Source of the DNA: Geomicrobium sp. JCM 19039
Lineage (GTDB): Bacteria; Bacillota; Bacilli; Bacillales; Marinococcaceae
DNA length: 64,000 nt
Assembly: GCF_000698145.1 (NCBI RefSeq)
Contig: NZ_BAXB01000004.1
Coordinates: 124,001 to 188,000, forward strand
Direction: 5' to 3'
The first letter of the stretch is position 1; each line of letters starts with the position of its first letter. Position numbers and translations under genes: made by a program. Below the pieces are notes generated by a model that searched no databases, was not told the origin of the DNA, and worked only from the letters and a program-made list of their open reading frames with translations. Below, one piece after another: positions 9,688 to 18,732 of this stretch.

Positions 9688-10059
9688 ATGGTGTATGAAC
9701 GGGAATTAGTGAAACAGCTAGAAATTGTAAGCGGTCGAATTGTTTTTACAATGGAACATAGTTTATACTTAATTGAGAACCAGTCAAGGAAAGCGACAAT
9801 TATTAGTGAGCTCAAGCAAGTTCTAGATTTTTATAAAGAGCTTGATTCTTACATTCCAAGGACTGGAGACAACAGTGAAATTGGGAACGTAAAAGCGAGA
9901 TTAACCCGCGCACGACGTGGAATTGAAGAAGTGATTAGCATTGTAGAACTTGGTTATTACAGTCGTGCGCAAGACGTGCTGGCCAATCATCTGCTCCCTG
10001 CCAGCAAAAGGTTTCTTGAACATTTGCCGATGGCATTTTCTTTAGAACCGAATGCATAA
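9688..10059 (+). CDS. Unknown helical protein in flagellar cluster
   Basis: I do not recognise this 123-residue protein. It is predicted all-helical and soluble, without cysteine, signal peptide or membrane segment; motifs include ISELKQVLDFYKELD and LTRARRGIEEVISIVEL. It sits behind a sigma-D-type promoter and ends 14 bases before yjfB with a shared operon arrangement, so a role as chaperone, export substrate or filament-associated protein is possible. Length and helical content resemble flagellar chaperones such as FliS and FliT, but no sequence motif proves it. Confidence 0.7.
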   Translation: MVYERELVKQLEIVSGRIVFTMEHSLYLIENQSRKATIISELKQVLDFYKELDSYIPRTGDNSEIGNVKARLTRARRGIEEVISIVELGYYSRAQDVLANHLLPASKRFLEHLPMAFSLEPNA

Positions 10060-10073
10060 AGGAGGACAATGGT

Positions 10074-10268
10074 TTGGATATTGCCGGACTATCAATGCTA
10101 CAATCTCAACATATCGCTGGTGTAGAGTTGAACACTGCACTACTAAAGAAAGTAAAAGAAACGGCTGATGAGCATGGGCAGAGAATGAATCAAATGCTAG
10201 AAGGAGTTCATCAAGCCGAAAGAATTGCTGAACCACATAAAGGAACGGCAATTAATATTCGCGCGTAA
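10074..10268 (+). CDS. yjfB: YjfB family putative motility protein
   Basis: This 64-residue protein starts at TTG 10074, eight bases after ggagg; the overlapping ATG at 10069 is in another frame. The sequence MDIAGLSMLQSQ and the ending HKGTAINIRA are the marks of the YjfB family, sigma-D-controlled small proteins of unknown role. Here it lies inside the flagellar cluster, directly after an unknown sigma-D-type gene and before a terminator. Confidence 0.8.
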   Translation: MDIAGLSMLQSQHIAGVELNTALLKKVKETADEHGQRMNQMLEGVHQAERIAEPHKGTAINIRA

Positions 10269-10274
10269 TGTGGG

Positions 10275-10300
10275 GAGTAGCTCGTTAGCTACTCTTTTTT
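10275..10300 (+). terminator. Terminator after yjfB
   Basis: GAGTAGC / GCTACTC stem with a 6-nt loop followed by six T. Confidence 0.88.
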
Positions 10301-10375
10301 AATTTCTAAAATTTGTCATTTGAACGTATCCTTAGCCTTATCTTCAGTGAAAGAGCTGTACTTTTCGGTAATTCA

Positions 10376-10383
10376 GCCGATAT
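10376..10383 (+). promoter_or_regulatory. Sigma-D -10 element upstream of flaG
   Basis: GCCGATAT is a perfect match to the sigma-D -10 consensus and lies 26 bases before the flaG start. The -35 box at the proper spacing is poor (TGTA instead of TAAA), so this is a partial promoter match. Confidence 0.5.
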
Positions 10384-10408
10384 TAGAAAAAACTGAATAA
10401 GGGCAGGG

Positions 10409-10747
10409 ATGAATATGGAAACGAATGATATTACTGTGCGCCCCTCAACGATCGCACAAGCTTCACTGCCACGAGTGCCAAAGAATGAAGGGGGCGACCT
10501 GCAAAACAAGGAAAAGCCGATGGATTTGGCGCTAGTTAAAATTCATGTGGATGAAGCGAATGAAAGGCTGCAGTCGGTGCATACAAATTTACGATTTAAG
10601 ATTCATGAAGACTTATCAAGAGTGTATGTACAAGTCGTTGATCGCTTCTCTGACGAAGTCGTAAGAGAAGTTCCGCCAGAGAAATTGCTAGACATGAGTG
10701 CAGCTTTGCTTAGGCAAGTCGGTTTGATTGTTGATGAAAGAAGTTAG
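10409..10747 (+). CDS. flaG: FlaG family flagellar protein
   Basis: FlaG (YvyC) is a small protein thought to affect filament length. The 112-residue product has a disordered N-terminus and the conserved core beginning LRFKIHEDLSRVYVQVVDR and continuing EVVREVPPEKLLDMSAAL. It precedes fliD as in other Bacillaceae and ends at its own terminator. Confidence 0.92.
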   Translation: MNMETNDITVRPSTIAQASLPRVPKNEGGDLQNKEKPMDLALVKIHVDEANERLQSVHTNLRFKIHEDLSRVYVQVVDRFSDEVVREVPPEKLLDMSAALLRQVGLIVDERS

Positions 10748-10772
10748 AGCGGCTGTCGTAGCCGCTTTTTTT
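10748..10772 (+). terminator. Terminator after flaG
   Basis: AGCGGCT / AGCCGCT stem, 5-nt loop, then six T, directly after the flaG stop. Confidence 0.88.
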
Positions 10773-10815
10773 CGTTGACGCAGACCGACCTTCGACCTAT
10801 CTTTATGATGATCGG

Positions 10816-10842
10816 TAAATGATCAATGATATTGGTCGATAA
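10816..10842 (+). promoter_or_regulatory. Candidate sigma-D promoter for fliD-fliS-fliT
   Basis: TAAA (10816-10819), 15 bases, then GTCGATAA (10835-10842), six of eight to consensus, 34 bases before the fliD start. Confidence 0.6.
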
Positions 10843-10876
10843 AAGGAATAACAAGGAAATTGAGCGGGGTGAAGGA

Positions 10877-12655
10877 ATGAGAATTTCAGGGTTTGCATCA
10901 GGAATGGATATCGATCAGATGGTGCGGGATCTCATGCGGGCGGAGCGGGCACCGATGGACAAGTTTATGCAACAACAAACATTTAAGAACTGGCAAGTTG
11001 AAGCATATCGAGAATTAAACACAAAGATTCGCTCCTTCGAGCAATCGGTGTTCGATCGTTTGTTAACACCGAGTAAATTTCTCGGGCGCACAGGTACGTC
11101 AACAAATGACAGTCTCGTGAGCGTCACTTCATCGTCAGGTACGGGTAATGCACAGTATACGATCAATTCTGTATCCCAACTTGCAACCGCCGCATCTGCG
11201 TTTAGTAAAGAACGAGTCGGGGGAGAAGATTTTGATGTGCGTTCGCCTCTTGTAGACCAATATGATGATTGGAGCACGGGTAAAGTCGTCACGGATACGG
11301 CAGTGCACGAAGGAGATGGGCAGTTTTCATTCGGCAGTGAGCATGACAACATCAAAGCCGACTCCGAAACGATCGTTCGTGTGAACGGGCGCACCTATCA
11401 AGTAGTGAATGATGAGCCTGAGGCAGGCCAAGTCCGAATTGACGGAAATACGCTTCAGTTTGAGGACGGAGCTGTAGGCGAGAATGATCGGGTGGAAGTC
11501 GAGTTTATTACTGATGCTGAGGGACAGTACAAGAAGGCAAGCATGTCGACGTTCAATGAGCGCGGAGAAGAAGTGATGCACAGCATCTTCATTAAGCCAG
11601 AGGAATCTCTCCAGACGGTGATGAACAAGTTTAACAATAGTGGTGTGGGCGTGAACATGTTCTATGATGACCATCAGGGACAAGTCGTCGTCTCACGTAC
11701 TGATACTGGCGTGTTCAATGAAGACGGCCCTGAAATTCGATTTGACCCCCATCTTGGTTCAGAAAATTCGGGGGCTAATACTTTCTTTGGAGGGTTTCTT
11801 AATCTCGAAGAAACGAACGATCAAGGGGCAAAAAATGCCAAGTTTGAAATTAACGGTTTATCAACAGAACGCAGATCGAACACGTTTTCAGTTGGGAATT
11901 TGACGATGACGCTTGGAGGAATATTTGATTCGCCAGTGACGGTCTCTTCTTCTGTAGATACCGATAAAATTGTGGATAACATTACAGCATTCGTTGATGA
12001 ATACAACGCCTTAATCGATGAAATTCATGGAAACGTAAACGAACGACAAAATCGCGACTTTCCACCGCTTACGGATGAACAACGTCGTGAGATGAGCGAA
12101 TATGAAGTGGAAATGTGGGAAGAGAAAGCACGCAGTGGCTTAATGAGTCGGGATCGGCAATTGAGTGCATTTTTAAGCGACATGAGAATGACGATGTATC
12201 AAACCGTTGAAAACGGACAGTCTGACATCCGTCATTTGAGTGACCTTGGTATTACGACTTCGAATGACTATCTTGAAAACGGGAAGCTTGAAATTGATCA
12301 AGCAAAACTGAGGGCAGCGGTTCAGGATGATCCTGAAGGTGCTTACAATTTCTTTGCACAAACGGGTGAAAACCCTGGATTGGCTAGGCAATTGCGGAGC
12401 GATTTGAACGGTGCGAGTGATATGGTTTCAAGAAAAGCAGGAGGGTCAAGCGGGCGTCACCAAAACCATCAATTCTCTTTAGGGAGAGAGTTAAATAATC
12501 TTGATACGAGAATTAGCAATTTTGAACGTCGCCTTGAACAAAAAGAACAACGGTATTGGCGCCAGTTTACAGCGATGGAACAAGCCATTGCCCGTGCAAA
12601 CTCTCAAGGGGATATGTTGTACAACTTCATGTTCGGGAACGGAAATATGATGTAG
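10877..12655 (+). CDS. fliD: Flagellar filament cap protein FliD
   Basis: FliD caps the filament and guides flagellin polymerisation. The start MRISGFASGMDIDQMVRDLM follows a ggggtgaagg site, so ATG 10877 is chosen over 10826. The N-terminal D0-D1 helix, a long beta-rich variable centre and the C-terminal coiled coil (NNLDTRISNFERRLEQKEQR) give 592 residues. Followed by fliS after 12 bases. Confidence 0.95.
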   Translation: MRISGFASGMDIDQMVRDLMRAERAPMDKFMQQQTFKNWQVEAYRELNTKIRSFEQSVFDRLLTPSKFLGRTGTSTNDSLVSVTSSSGTGNAQYTINSVSQLATAASAFSKERVGGEDFDVRSPLVDQYDDWSTGKVVTDTAVHEGDGQFSFGSEHDNIKADSETIVRVNGRTYQVVNDEPEAGQVRIDGNTLQFEDGAVGENDRVEVEFITDAEGQYKKASMSTFNERGEEVMHSIFIKPEESLQTVMNKFNNSGVGVNMFYDDHQGQVVVSRTDTGVFNEDGPEIRFDPHLGSENSGANTFFGGFLNLEETNDQGAKNAKFEINGLSTERRSNTFSVGNLTMTLGGIFDSPVTVSSSVDTDKIVDNITAFVDEYNALIDEIHGNVNERQNRDFPPLTDEQRREMSEYEVEMWEEKARSGLMSRDRQLSAFLSDMRMTMYQTVENGQSDIRHLSDLGITTSNDYLENGKLEIDQAKLRAAVQDDPEGAYNFFAQTGENPGLARQLRSDLNGASDMVSRKAGGSSGRHQNHQFSLGRELNNLDTRISNFERRLEQKEQRYWRQFTAMEQAIARANSQGDMLYNFMFGNGNMM

Positions 12656-12667
12656 GAGGTCAAGGCA

Positions 12668-13078
12668 ATGACATTTACCGGTGCAAATGCTCAATATGCG
12701 TATCAACAGAATCAATTTCAGACAGCATCTCCTGGGGAGTTGACACTTATGCTCTTTAATGGTTGTTTGAAATTTATCAAACTAGCGGAGAAGGCAATGG
12801 ATGCAAATGATCACGAAAATAAAAATGTCAACATTTCTAAGGCCCAAAACATTATTCGTGAACTGATGGTTACGCTTCGAGTGAGTGACGAAACGACCGA
12901 ACAGATGATGAAAATGTATGACTTCATTTATGATCAGCTTGTACAAGCAAATGTTCAAAGTGATCGTGAAGCGTTAAAAACAGCCAATACGTTCGTAGCC
13001 GAATTTCGCGATACGTGGAAACAAGTCGTGCAACTCGATCGCAAAGAGCGGCATGCAAGTGGAGCGAGACTACAATGA
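12668..13078 (+). CDS. fliS: Flagellin export chaperone FliS
   Basis: FliS holds unfolded flagellin before export. The 136-residue product has the motif NQFQTASPGELTLMLFNGCL and family helices (FIKLAEKAM, AQNIIRELMVTL). Presence of fliS shows that a flagellin gene exists elsewhere in this genome. Overlaps fliT by four bases. Confidence 0.95.
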   Translation: MTFTGANAQYAYQQNQFQTASPGELTLMLFNGCLKFIKLAEKAMDANDHENKNVNISKAQNIIRELMVTLRVSDETTEQMMKMYDFIYDQLVQANVQSDREALKTANTFVAEFRDTWKQVVQLDRKERHASGARLQ

Positions 13079-13434
13079 CAATGATTACGATTCTCCATGA
13101 GCTAACGGAGAAGCTGTACAACCATATCCAAAAGCCTTTGCCATCGGGTGATGATGAGCGCGAACGGTACTTAGCAATGATCGATGTGTATTTGGAAAAA
13201 CGGGAGAAAAGAATGAATGCTGCTGATCAACCTGGCGAGGCGGTGAAGGGCGACCGAGAAGCCTTAGAGATTGTCCGTATGAACGAAGTGATTCAAGAAC
13301 GGATGACCGAAATCAAAAACCTTATTGGTCAAGACCTCCATCAAGCCCGAATGCAAAAATCAATTCAGACTCGTTATGAACGTGCTGACCAAGGAGTTGT
13401 CGGAGAAGGGTATTATTTTGATCGTAAAAATTAA
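13075..13434 (+). CDS. fliT: FliT-like flagellar chaperone
   Basis: The ATG at 13075 overlaps the fliS stop (ATGA). The roughly 119-residue helical product (HELTEKLYNHIQKPLP, RERYLAMIDVYLEKREK) occupies the fliT position; in Bacillus FliT is the chaperone of the cap protein FliD. Sequence conservation in the family is low, so context carries much of the weight. Confidence 0.82.
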   Translation: MTMITILHELTEKLYNHIQKPLPSGDDERERYLAMIDVYLEKREKRMNAADQPGEAVKGDREALEIVRMNEVIQERMTEIKNLIGQDLHQARMQKSIQTRYERADQGVVGEGYYFDRKN

Positions 13435-13766
13435 TGCTTTCTCTTAGTATATCTCAATAAGTTTGAACAACACTCAGACGGTTTGAGTTAGTCAATTTTA
13501 TAAATGTGAAAACTTTCCATTTACGCCCGTTCCGCTCGATTAGGAAAGGGCTTTTTCCATTTATATGGATGAATTCTTCGCCCGTTGTGCAACTTAGCAA
13601 CGGATAACATCGTTGATTTTGTTGAACATGGCACTCTTTAGAAATGCCTTGATAGAAAGTAGTGTTCTCGCATGTATAAGGAATAGATGACGTTTTACTT
13701 TTTTCGGTCTATTCCATTCCTCTCGTTTGCAAAGGTTCTTTGATATAGTGTGAGTGAGGTGATTAG
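13435..13766. other. Intergenic stretch with fliT terminator
   Basis: Apart from the hairpin at 13525-13556, I see no open frame, RNA gene or repeat here. Confidence 0.6.
13525..13556 (+). terminator. Probable terminator of fliD-fliS-fliT
   Basis: GCCCGTTCC / GGAAAGGGC stem with one mismatch, 9-nt loop and a run of five T; about 90 bases after the fliT stop. Confidence 0.65.
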
Positions 13767-14150
13767 ATGAATGCAGGTTTGAATCAACAAATTCAATTCT
13801 TAAACAATTATAGAGAGTACGTTGATACGGTAGTGGATGGATTGCAGTTGGCTGTACAATTTTTTCGTGAGGAACAGCATCCATCTGGTGAGCGATTGTT
13901 ACAAGACTTTATGGCGGGGTTTGAGCGATTTGGTGAGGACAATATGACGATGTATGCACTGTTTGGGACGGATGAGTGGCTCGCGAGCGAATGGCGCACA
14001 TTTCAGGAAGAATGCGAAAATGTTCGACATACGTTAGCAACGAATGACAAGAAAAATTGGACAGAAGTTATTACACAACAGACGATCCCCGTTTTCCAAC
14101 GTTGGAAGTTAACGGTTGATCAACTAATCCAAGAAAAGCAAGGCAACTAA
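13767..14150 (+). CDS. Hypothetical helical protein
   Basis: Unrecognised 127-residue protein, acidic, mostly helical, with no signal peptide or membrane segment. It contains segments such as QIQFLNNYREYVDTVVDGLQ and WRTFQEECENVRHTL. A gtgaggtg site precedes the ATG. It lies downstream of the flagellar genes and runs towards the converging lipoprotein gene, 9 bases away. The spacing and codon use support a real gene; function is unknown. Confidence 0.7.
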   Translation: MNAGLNQQIQFLNNYREYVDTVVDGLQLAVQFFREEQHPSGERLLQDFMAGFERFGEDNMTMYALFGTDEWLASEWRTFQEECENVRHTLATNDKKNWTEVITQQTIPVFQRWKLTVDQLIQEKQGN

Positions 14151-14159
14151 AGGGAGCGC

Positions 14160-15075
14160 TTATTCGACTTCGTCGGTAGAGCTCCCTTCCAATTCTTGAA
14201 AAGCTTCAATGTCAATTTGGACTTGTTCCGCATTTTCAACGACATCGTCAGGGATGTCAATCGATTCTATGTCGTTGTAGTCACTATAAGTGAGTTGCAA
14301 CGACTGTTGTGCACTGATTTGTGCGCTCTGTCCACTGCTAATCATCATATCAATGGTCGTCGTAAACGCGCGCATATGCATCGTATCCTTATCAATAATA
14401 ATTTCAAACGTATACGATTCGACATTGAGCAAACGGTCGAGGTCTTCCATCATTAAACGGAACCCTCCTTGCAAGGCAGGGAACAACTCTTCTTCTGCTT
14501 CTTCTAACCCTTCTAAATCGCCATCGGCTGTAATCGTATAATGATCGTCTCCTTCAACGAGCGTGATCGAGGTTGGATCAACCTGTTGCTCGAATAGGTT
14601 GAATTGATTTTCTTGATTAAATTGTTGAAGTGCATACAATGAATCGGCAGTTTCTTCCGGCAGCTGAATCCACGTATTTAATGAACTCTCATGAACAAAA
14701 AATCCGATATCTTCATGAAAATAGGTTTCAATGACCGATTGCTCATCGGCCGAGTCATTATCTTCTTCGAGTGTGGCGATTTCGTGGTAAGCGAACGGAT
14801 CTTGGGTTAGTTGTTGAGTCGTCTCGGTAATGATACGTGCTGTCGCTAAATTTCTGCGATTGGATTGTTCCGCTCTCATATTAACTTCGTAACTGTCCAG
14901 AGCGCCATCGTCGTCATGGATTGTTCAAGTAAAGCCAGTGCTTCCTCCTCGGCGCTTTCTTCTTCACTTCAGGAGCAGGACGCTCTTCGGGTGGTTCAGG
15001 TTCTGTGCTGCCTGAACATGCGCTGAGCAAAATTAAGAGACATGCAAACAATAACCAGTGTGGTCTGATTGGGAT
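14160..15075 (-). CDS. Putative secreted lipoprotein, DUF6612-like (two frame breaks)
   Basis: The intact C-terminal 239 residues (14160-14879) are acidic and beta-rich, with a pattern like LppX/LolA-type or DUF6612 lipoproteins (TSITLVEGDDHYTITADG, then YTFEIIIDKDTMHMRAFTTT). Reading upstream on the minus strand gives a lipoprotein signal, LLFACLLILLSACSGS with the lipobox Cys codon at 15016-15018. Two single-base losses, near 14897-14902 and 14964-14970, separate it from the rest; repair gives about 305 residues. The start is unresolved: aggggg is followed by ATC at 15075 in frame, and no ATG, GTG or TTG fits well. Membrane-anchored, outer-face location inferred. Confidence 0.65.
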
Positions 15076-15304
15076 CCCCCCTAAATAACCTTCATTGACC
15101 TTATTTTACCATATCTCTAGTTGCCGAATGTATGGAATTGGAATTGCGTAGATTATGAATTCTTGACAAAAATGTAAACGAATAACAATTTAACTGAAGA
15201 TTGATAAAAGAAGACGTTTTTCGACATCGAGCAGTTCTTCTAATTGGCTAGCTCCCACATAGGATAAAACATTACAGCTGTCACACACCTGTAAATATTT
15301 TGTC

Positions 15305-15331
15305 GTTTTGGCAGGGATTTAATAAGGGTAT
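15305..15331 (+). promoter_or_regulatory. Candidate sigma-B promoter for hpf
   Basis: GTTTTG (15305-15310), 15 bases, GGGTAT (15326-15331). The -10 matches the sigma-B consensus exactly and the -35 four of six (GTTTAA). In B. subtilis the orthologue yvyD is a known sigma-B and sigma-H target, which supports the call. Confidence 0.45.
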
Positions 15332-15369
15332 AGAGAAATTGTATACATCCTGAAAGGAGGAGTCTGATG

Positions 15370-15936
15370 ATGAATTACAATATCCGTGGAGAAAACATGG
15401 AGGTAACACCATCATTAAGAGACTATGTAGAAAAGAAAGTAGGGAAAGTAGAGAGGTATTTTGATTCACCTCCAGTTGCCGATGTGCACGTCAAAATGCA
15501 GGTGCAAAATACCAATGAAAACGATATAGAAGTAACCATCCCTATGTCTCAACTTCTTCTGCGAGCTGAAGAAACGCATCCAGATATGTATGCCGCCATC
15601 GACCTTGTGGTTGAGAAACTTGAGCGACAAATACGCAAATACAAAACGAAAGTCAATCGCAAATTCAGGCAAAGTGGAACGAAAGACATTTTTAAAAATG
15701 AAATTGGTGTCACCGAGTTATCGAACGGTTATACCCCAGAAGACGATGAGGAAGGTTTTGACCTCGTTCGGACGAAGCGGTTTAATTTGAAACCGATGGA
15801 TGCTGAGGAAGCCGTGTTACAAATGGATATGCTCGGTCACTCATTCTTTGTATTTTCAAATGCAGAGAATGGCGATACGAATGTCGTATACAGACGTAAA
15901 GACGGCAGATACGGGCTTATTGAGCCTGAGGCTTGA
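15370..15936 (+). CDS. hpf: Ribosome hibernation promoting factor, long form
   Basis: Long HPF (YvyD) pairs 70S ribosomes into inactive 100S dimers in stationary phase. The N-terminal domain starts MNYNIRGENMEVTPSLRDYV, and the C-terminal dimerisation domain has VRTKRFNLKPMDAEEAVLQM and ends with the YRRKDGRYGLIEPE motif. Total 188 residues. An aaaggagg site lies at 15353-15360; an ATG at 15367 would add one Met. It precedes secA as in B. subtilis. Confidence 0.96.
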   Translation: MNYNIRGENMEVTPSLRDYVEKKVGKVERYFDSPPVADVHVKMQVQNTNENDIEVTIPMSQLLLRAEETHPDMYAAIDLVVEKLERQIRKYKTKVNRKFRQSGTKDIFKNEIGVTELSNGYTPEDDEEGFDLVRTKRFNLKPMDAEEAVLQMDMLGHSFFVFSNAENGDTNVVYRRKDGRYGLIEPEA

Positions 15937-15949
15937 TCGTCGTAATAAG

Positions 15950-15976
15950 GCCGCTCCGATACGGAGCGGCTTTTCA
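15950..15976 (+). terminator. Terminator after hpf
   Basis: Perfect 9-bp stem GCCGCTCCG / CGGAGCGGC with 3-nt loop and T-rich tail. Confidence 0.9.
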
Positions 15977-16076
15977 TTTTGGTTAATGACACGTTACATA
16001 CGAAGGAAACTTCTTCTTTTGCACGTCATCATTAACGTTTCTGATAGGTTTGTCAAAACAGGTTGAGAACCCTGCA

Positions 16077-16105
16077 TTGTAACAGATCAAACAAATTGTT
16101 AAAAT
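16077..16105 (+). promoter_or_regulatory. Candidate sigma-A promoter for secA-prfB
   Basis: TTGTAA (16077-16082), 17 bases, TAAAAT (16100-16105), about 100 bases upstream of the secA start. Confidence 0.6.
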
Positions 16106-16202
16106 AGTGAATGGAGACTATTTGAAGATAGGGAACGAAGGAAGTTCCTCATGAGTATACAATACACATCAACAACATGACGTTTGAGAGGAAGTTGATT
16201 AC

Positions 16203-18714
16203 ATGATCGGATTACTGAAGAAAGTAATTGGCGATACGGATGAGAAAAAGTTAAAAAAGCTAGAGAAACTTGTAAACGAAGTGAACAGCTTAAGTGATGA
16301 AATGTCAGGGTTGTCAGACCACGACTTGGCTGGGAAAACGGAGAATCTTAAATCACGTTACCAAGCAGGCGAGTCGCTCGATGATCTCTTGCCAGAAGCA
16401 TTTGCTGTTGTTCGAGAAGGTGCGGACCGTGTGTTAGGTCTTCGCCCGTATGATGTTCAGGTCGTGGGTGGCATTGTGTTGCACCGCGGAGACACTGCGG
16501 AAATGAAAACGGGTGAAGGTAAGACGTTGGTCGCGACGATGCCCGTGTATTTGAATGCAATCAGCGGTGACGGCGTGCACGTCGTCACGGTGAACGATTA
16601 CCTCGCTCGACGAGATAGTGAGCAAATGGGTGAATTGTACCGTTTTCTCGGTCTGACTGTTGGCTGAATGAAAAGGGAATGACGAAAGACGAGAAGCGTG
16701 AAGCGTATGCAAATGACGTAATTTACGGGACGAATAATGAGTTTGGCTTTGATTATTTGCGCGACAATATGGTGCTTTACAAAGAGCAGATGGTGCAGCG
16801 CAAGCTAAACTTCGCGGTTGTCGATGAAGTCGACTCAATTTTAATTGATGAGGCGAGAACCCCGCTCATTATTTCTGGTTCTGTTGAACAGTCCACCGAT
16901 CTGTACGTAAAAGCAGATGGGTTTGTTCGGATGCTGCGTGAAGATGAGGACTACAATTACGAGGAAAAATCGAAGAATGTGCGTCTGACAGAGGAAGGTG
17001 TCAACAAAGCTGAGAATTATTTTGGCTTGGACAACCTGTTTGATGCGGGCAACGTGCAATTGACTCACCATATTAACCAGTCGATGAAAGCGCACCGAGC
17101 GATGTTTAGAGACGATGACTATGTGGTTGAAGAAGGAGAAGTTGTGATTGTAGACTCCTTTACAGGACGTCTCATGAAAGGACGTCGCTACGGAGATGGA
17201 CTTCATCAGGCGATTGAAGCGAAAGAAAGCCTCGCCATCCAGAAGGAGAGCATGACGCTTGCTTCCATTACATTCCAAAACTATTTCCGGATGTACAAGA
17301 AATTATCTGGAATGACAGGTACGGCGAAAACGGAAGAAGAAGAATTCCAAAACATCTACAATATGAACGTCATTTCTGTGCCTACGAATGTGCCAATTCA
17401 ACGTACAGACAAGTCGGATTTGATCTACAGGAAAATGGACTTCAAATTCCAAGCTGTCGCTGATCGAATTGAAGAAATTCATGGCACCGGACAGCTATTC
17501 TTGTGGGTACGGCTAATGTGGACACGTCTGAGCTCGTTTCCAAGATGTTAAAAAAGAAACGGATTGAACACAACGTTCTAAACGCGAAGAATCATGCGAA
17601 CGAAGCGAAAATCATCGAAAAAGCCGGTCAAAAAAATGCGGTCACGATTGCGACGAACATGGCGGGTCGTGGAACCGACATTAAGTTAGGTGAAGGCGTA
17701 CCTGAGCTTGGCGGATTGTTTGTTTTAGGTACAGAGAGAAATGAAAGCCGTCGGATCGATAACCAGCTGCGCGGACGTTCGGGTCGTCAAGGGGACCCGG
17801 GCATGTCACAGTTCTTCCTATCAATGGAAGACACGCTCATGCGCAGATTTGCAAAGGAACAGATGCAAAATACATTGCAAAAAATGGGTATGGAAGATGA
17901 TGAGCCACTGGAAAGTAAAGTCGTAACGCGTATTGTTGAGTACTCGCAAAAGCGTGTTGAAGGTCATAACTTTGATGCCCGTAAGCAGATCTTGCAGTAC
18001 GATGATGTAATGCGTGAACAGCGTGACATCATTTACAAGCAGCGCATGGACGTGCTCGAGTCAGACAACCTTTCAGAAGTTGTTGAGGGCATGATGAAGA
18101 GCGTGTTGGACCGTACCGTTGCTCAATACACTCCTGAAGCAGAAGTGCCTGAAGACTGGGATATTGAAGGGCTTATCGCCGAATTGAACAACACCGTATT
18201 GTATCGCGGTGATGTGACAGTGAATGACTTATACGGGAAAGAACCAGAAGAAATCATTGAGTTCTTAGACGGTAAAGTAAAAGCGAATTACAAGGCGAAA
18301 GAAGCGGAAATTGGCGAAGAGAAAATGCGGGAATTTGAGAAAGTGATCATGCTTCGCGCGGTTGACCGCAAATGGATGAATCACATTGACCAGATGGAGC
18401 AATTGCGTCAAGGCATTCACTTACGTGCGTATGCTCAAAATGACCCGCTTCGTGAATATCGTCAAGAAGGCTACACAATGTTTGAAATTATGGTTTCAGA
18501 TATTGAAGAGGAAGTCACTCGCTACGTCATGAAAGCGCGAATCCGCAACAACATGGAGCGCCAGGAAGTAGCGGAACAAAAAGAAGCGACTCATGGCGAG
18601 AAGAAGCAAGAAGAAAAAAAGAAACAACCGATAAAAAAAGGCACGGAAGTGGGCCGTAACGAACCATGCCCATGTGGAAGCGGGAAGAAATATAAGCATT
18701 GCCACGGTGCTTAA
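16203..18714 (+). CDS. secA: Protein translocase ATPase SecA (two frame breaks)
   Basis: SecA drives preproteins through SecYEG. Visible are the start [20 protein letters not shown], Walker [43 protein letters not shown], and the C-terminal zinc motif ([19 protein letters not shown]). The frame breaks at 16665 (ggctga; one T restores [14 protein letters not shown]) and at 17495 (cagctatt; one C restores [17 protein letters not shown]). Repaired length is 837 residues, normal for Bacillus. SecA is essential, so both breaks are almost certainly sequence errors. Read together with prfB, which starts 18 bases later. Confidence 0.96.
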
Positions 18715-18732
18715 AATAAAGGGTGATGAAAG

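Noticed and set aside
16203-18714. secA split into three separate genes or a pseudogene
   Set aside because: SecA is essential and two one-base repairs give a complete 837-residue protein with all motifs.
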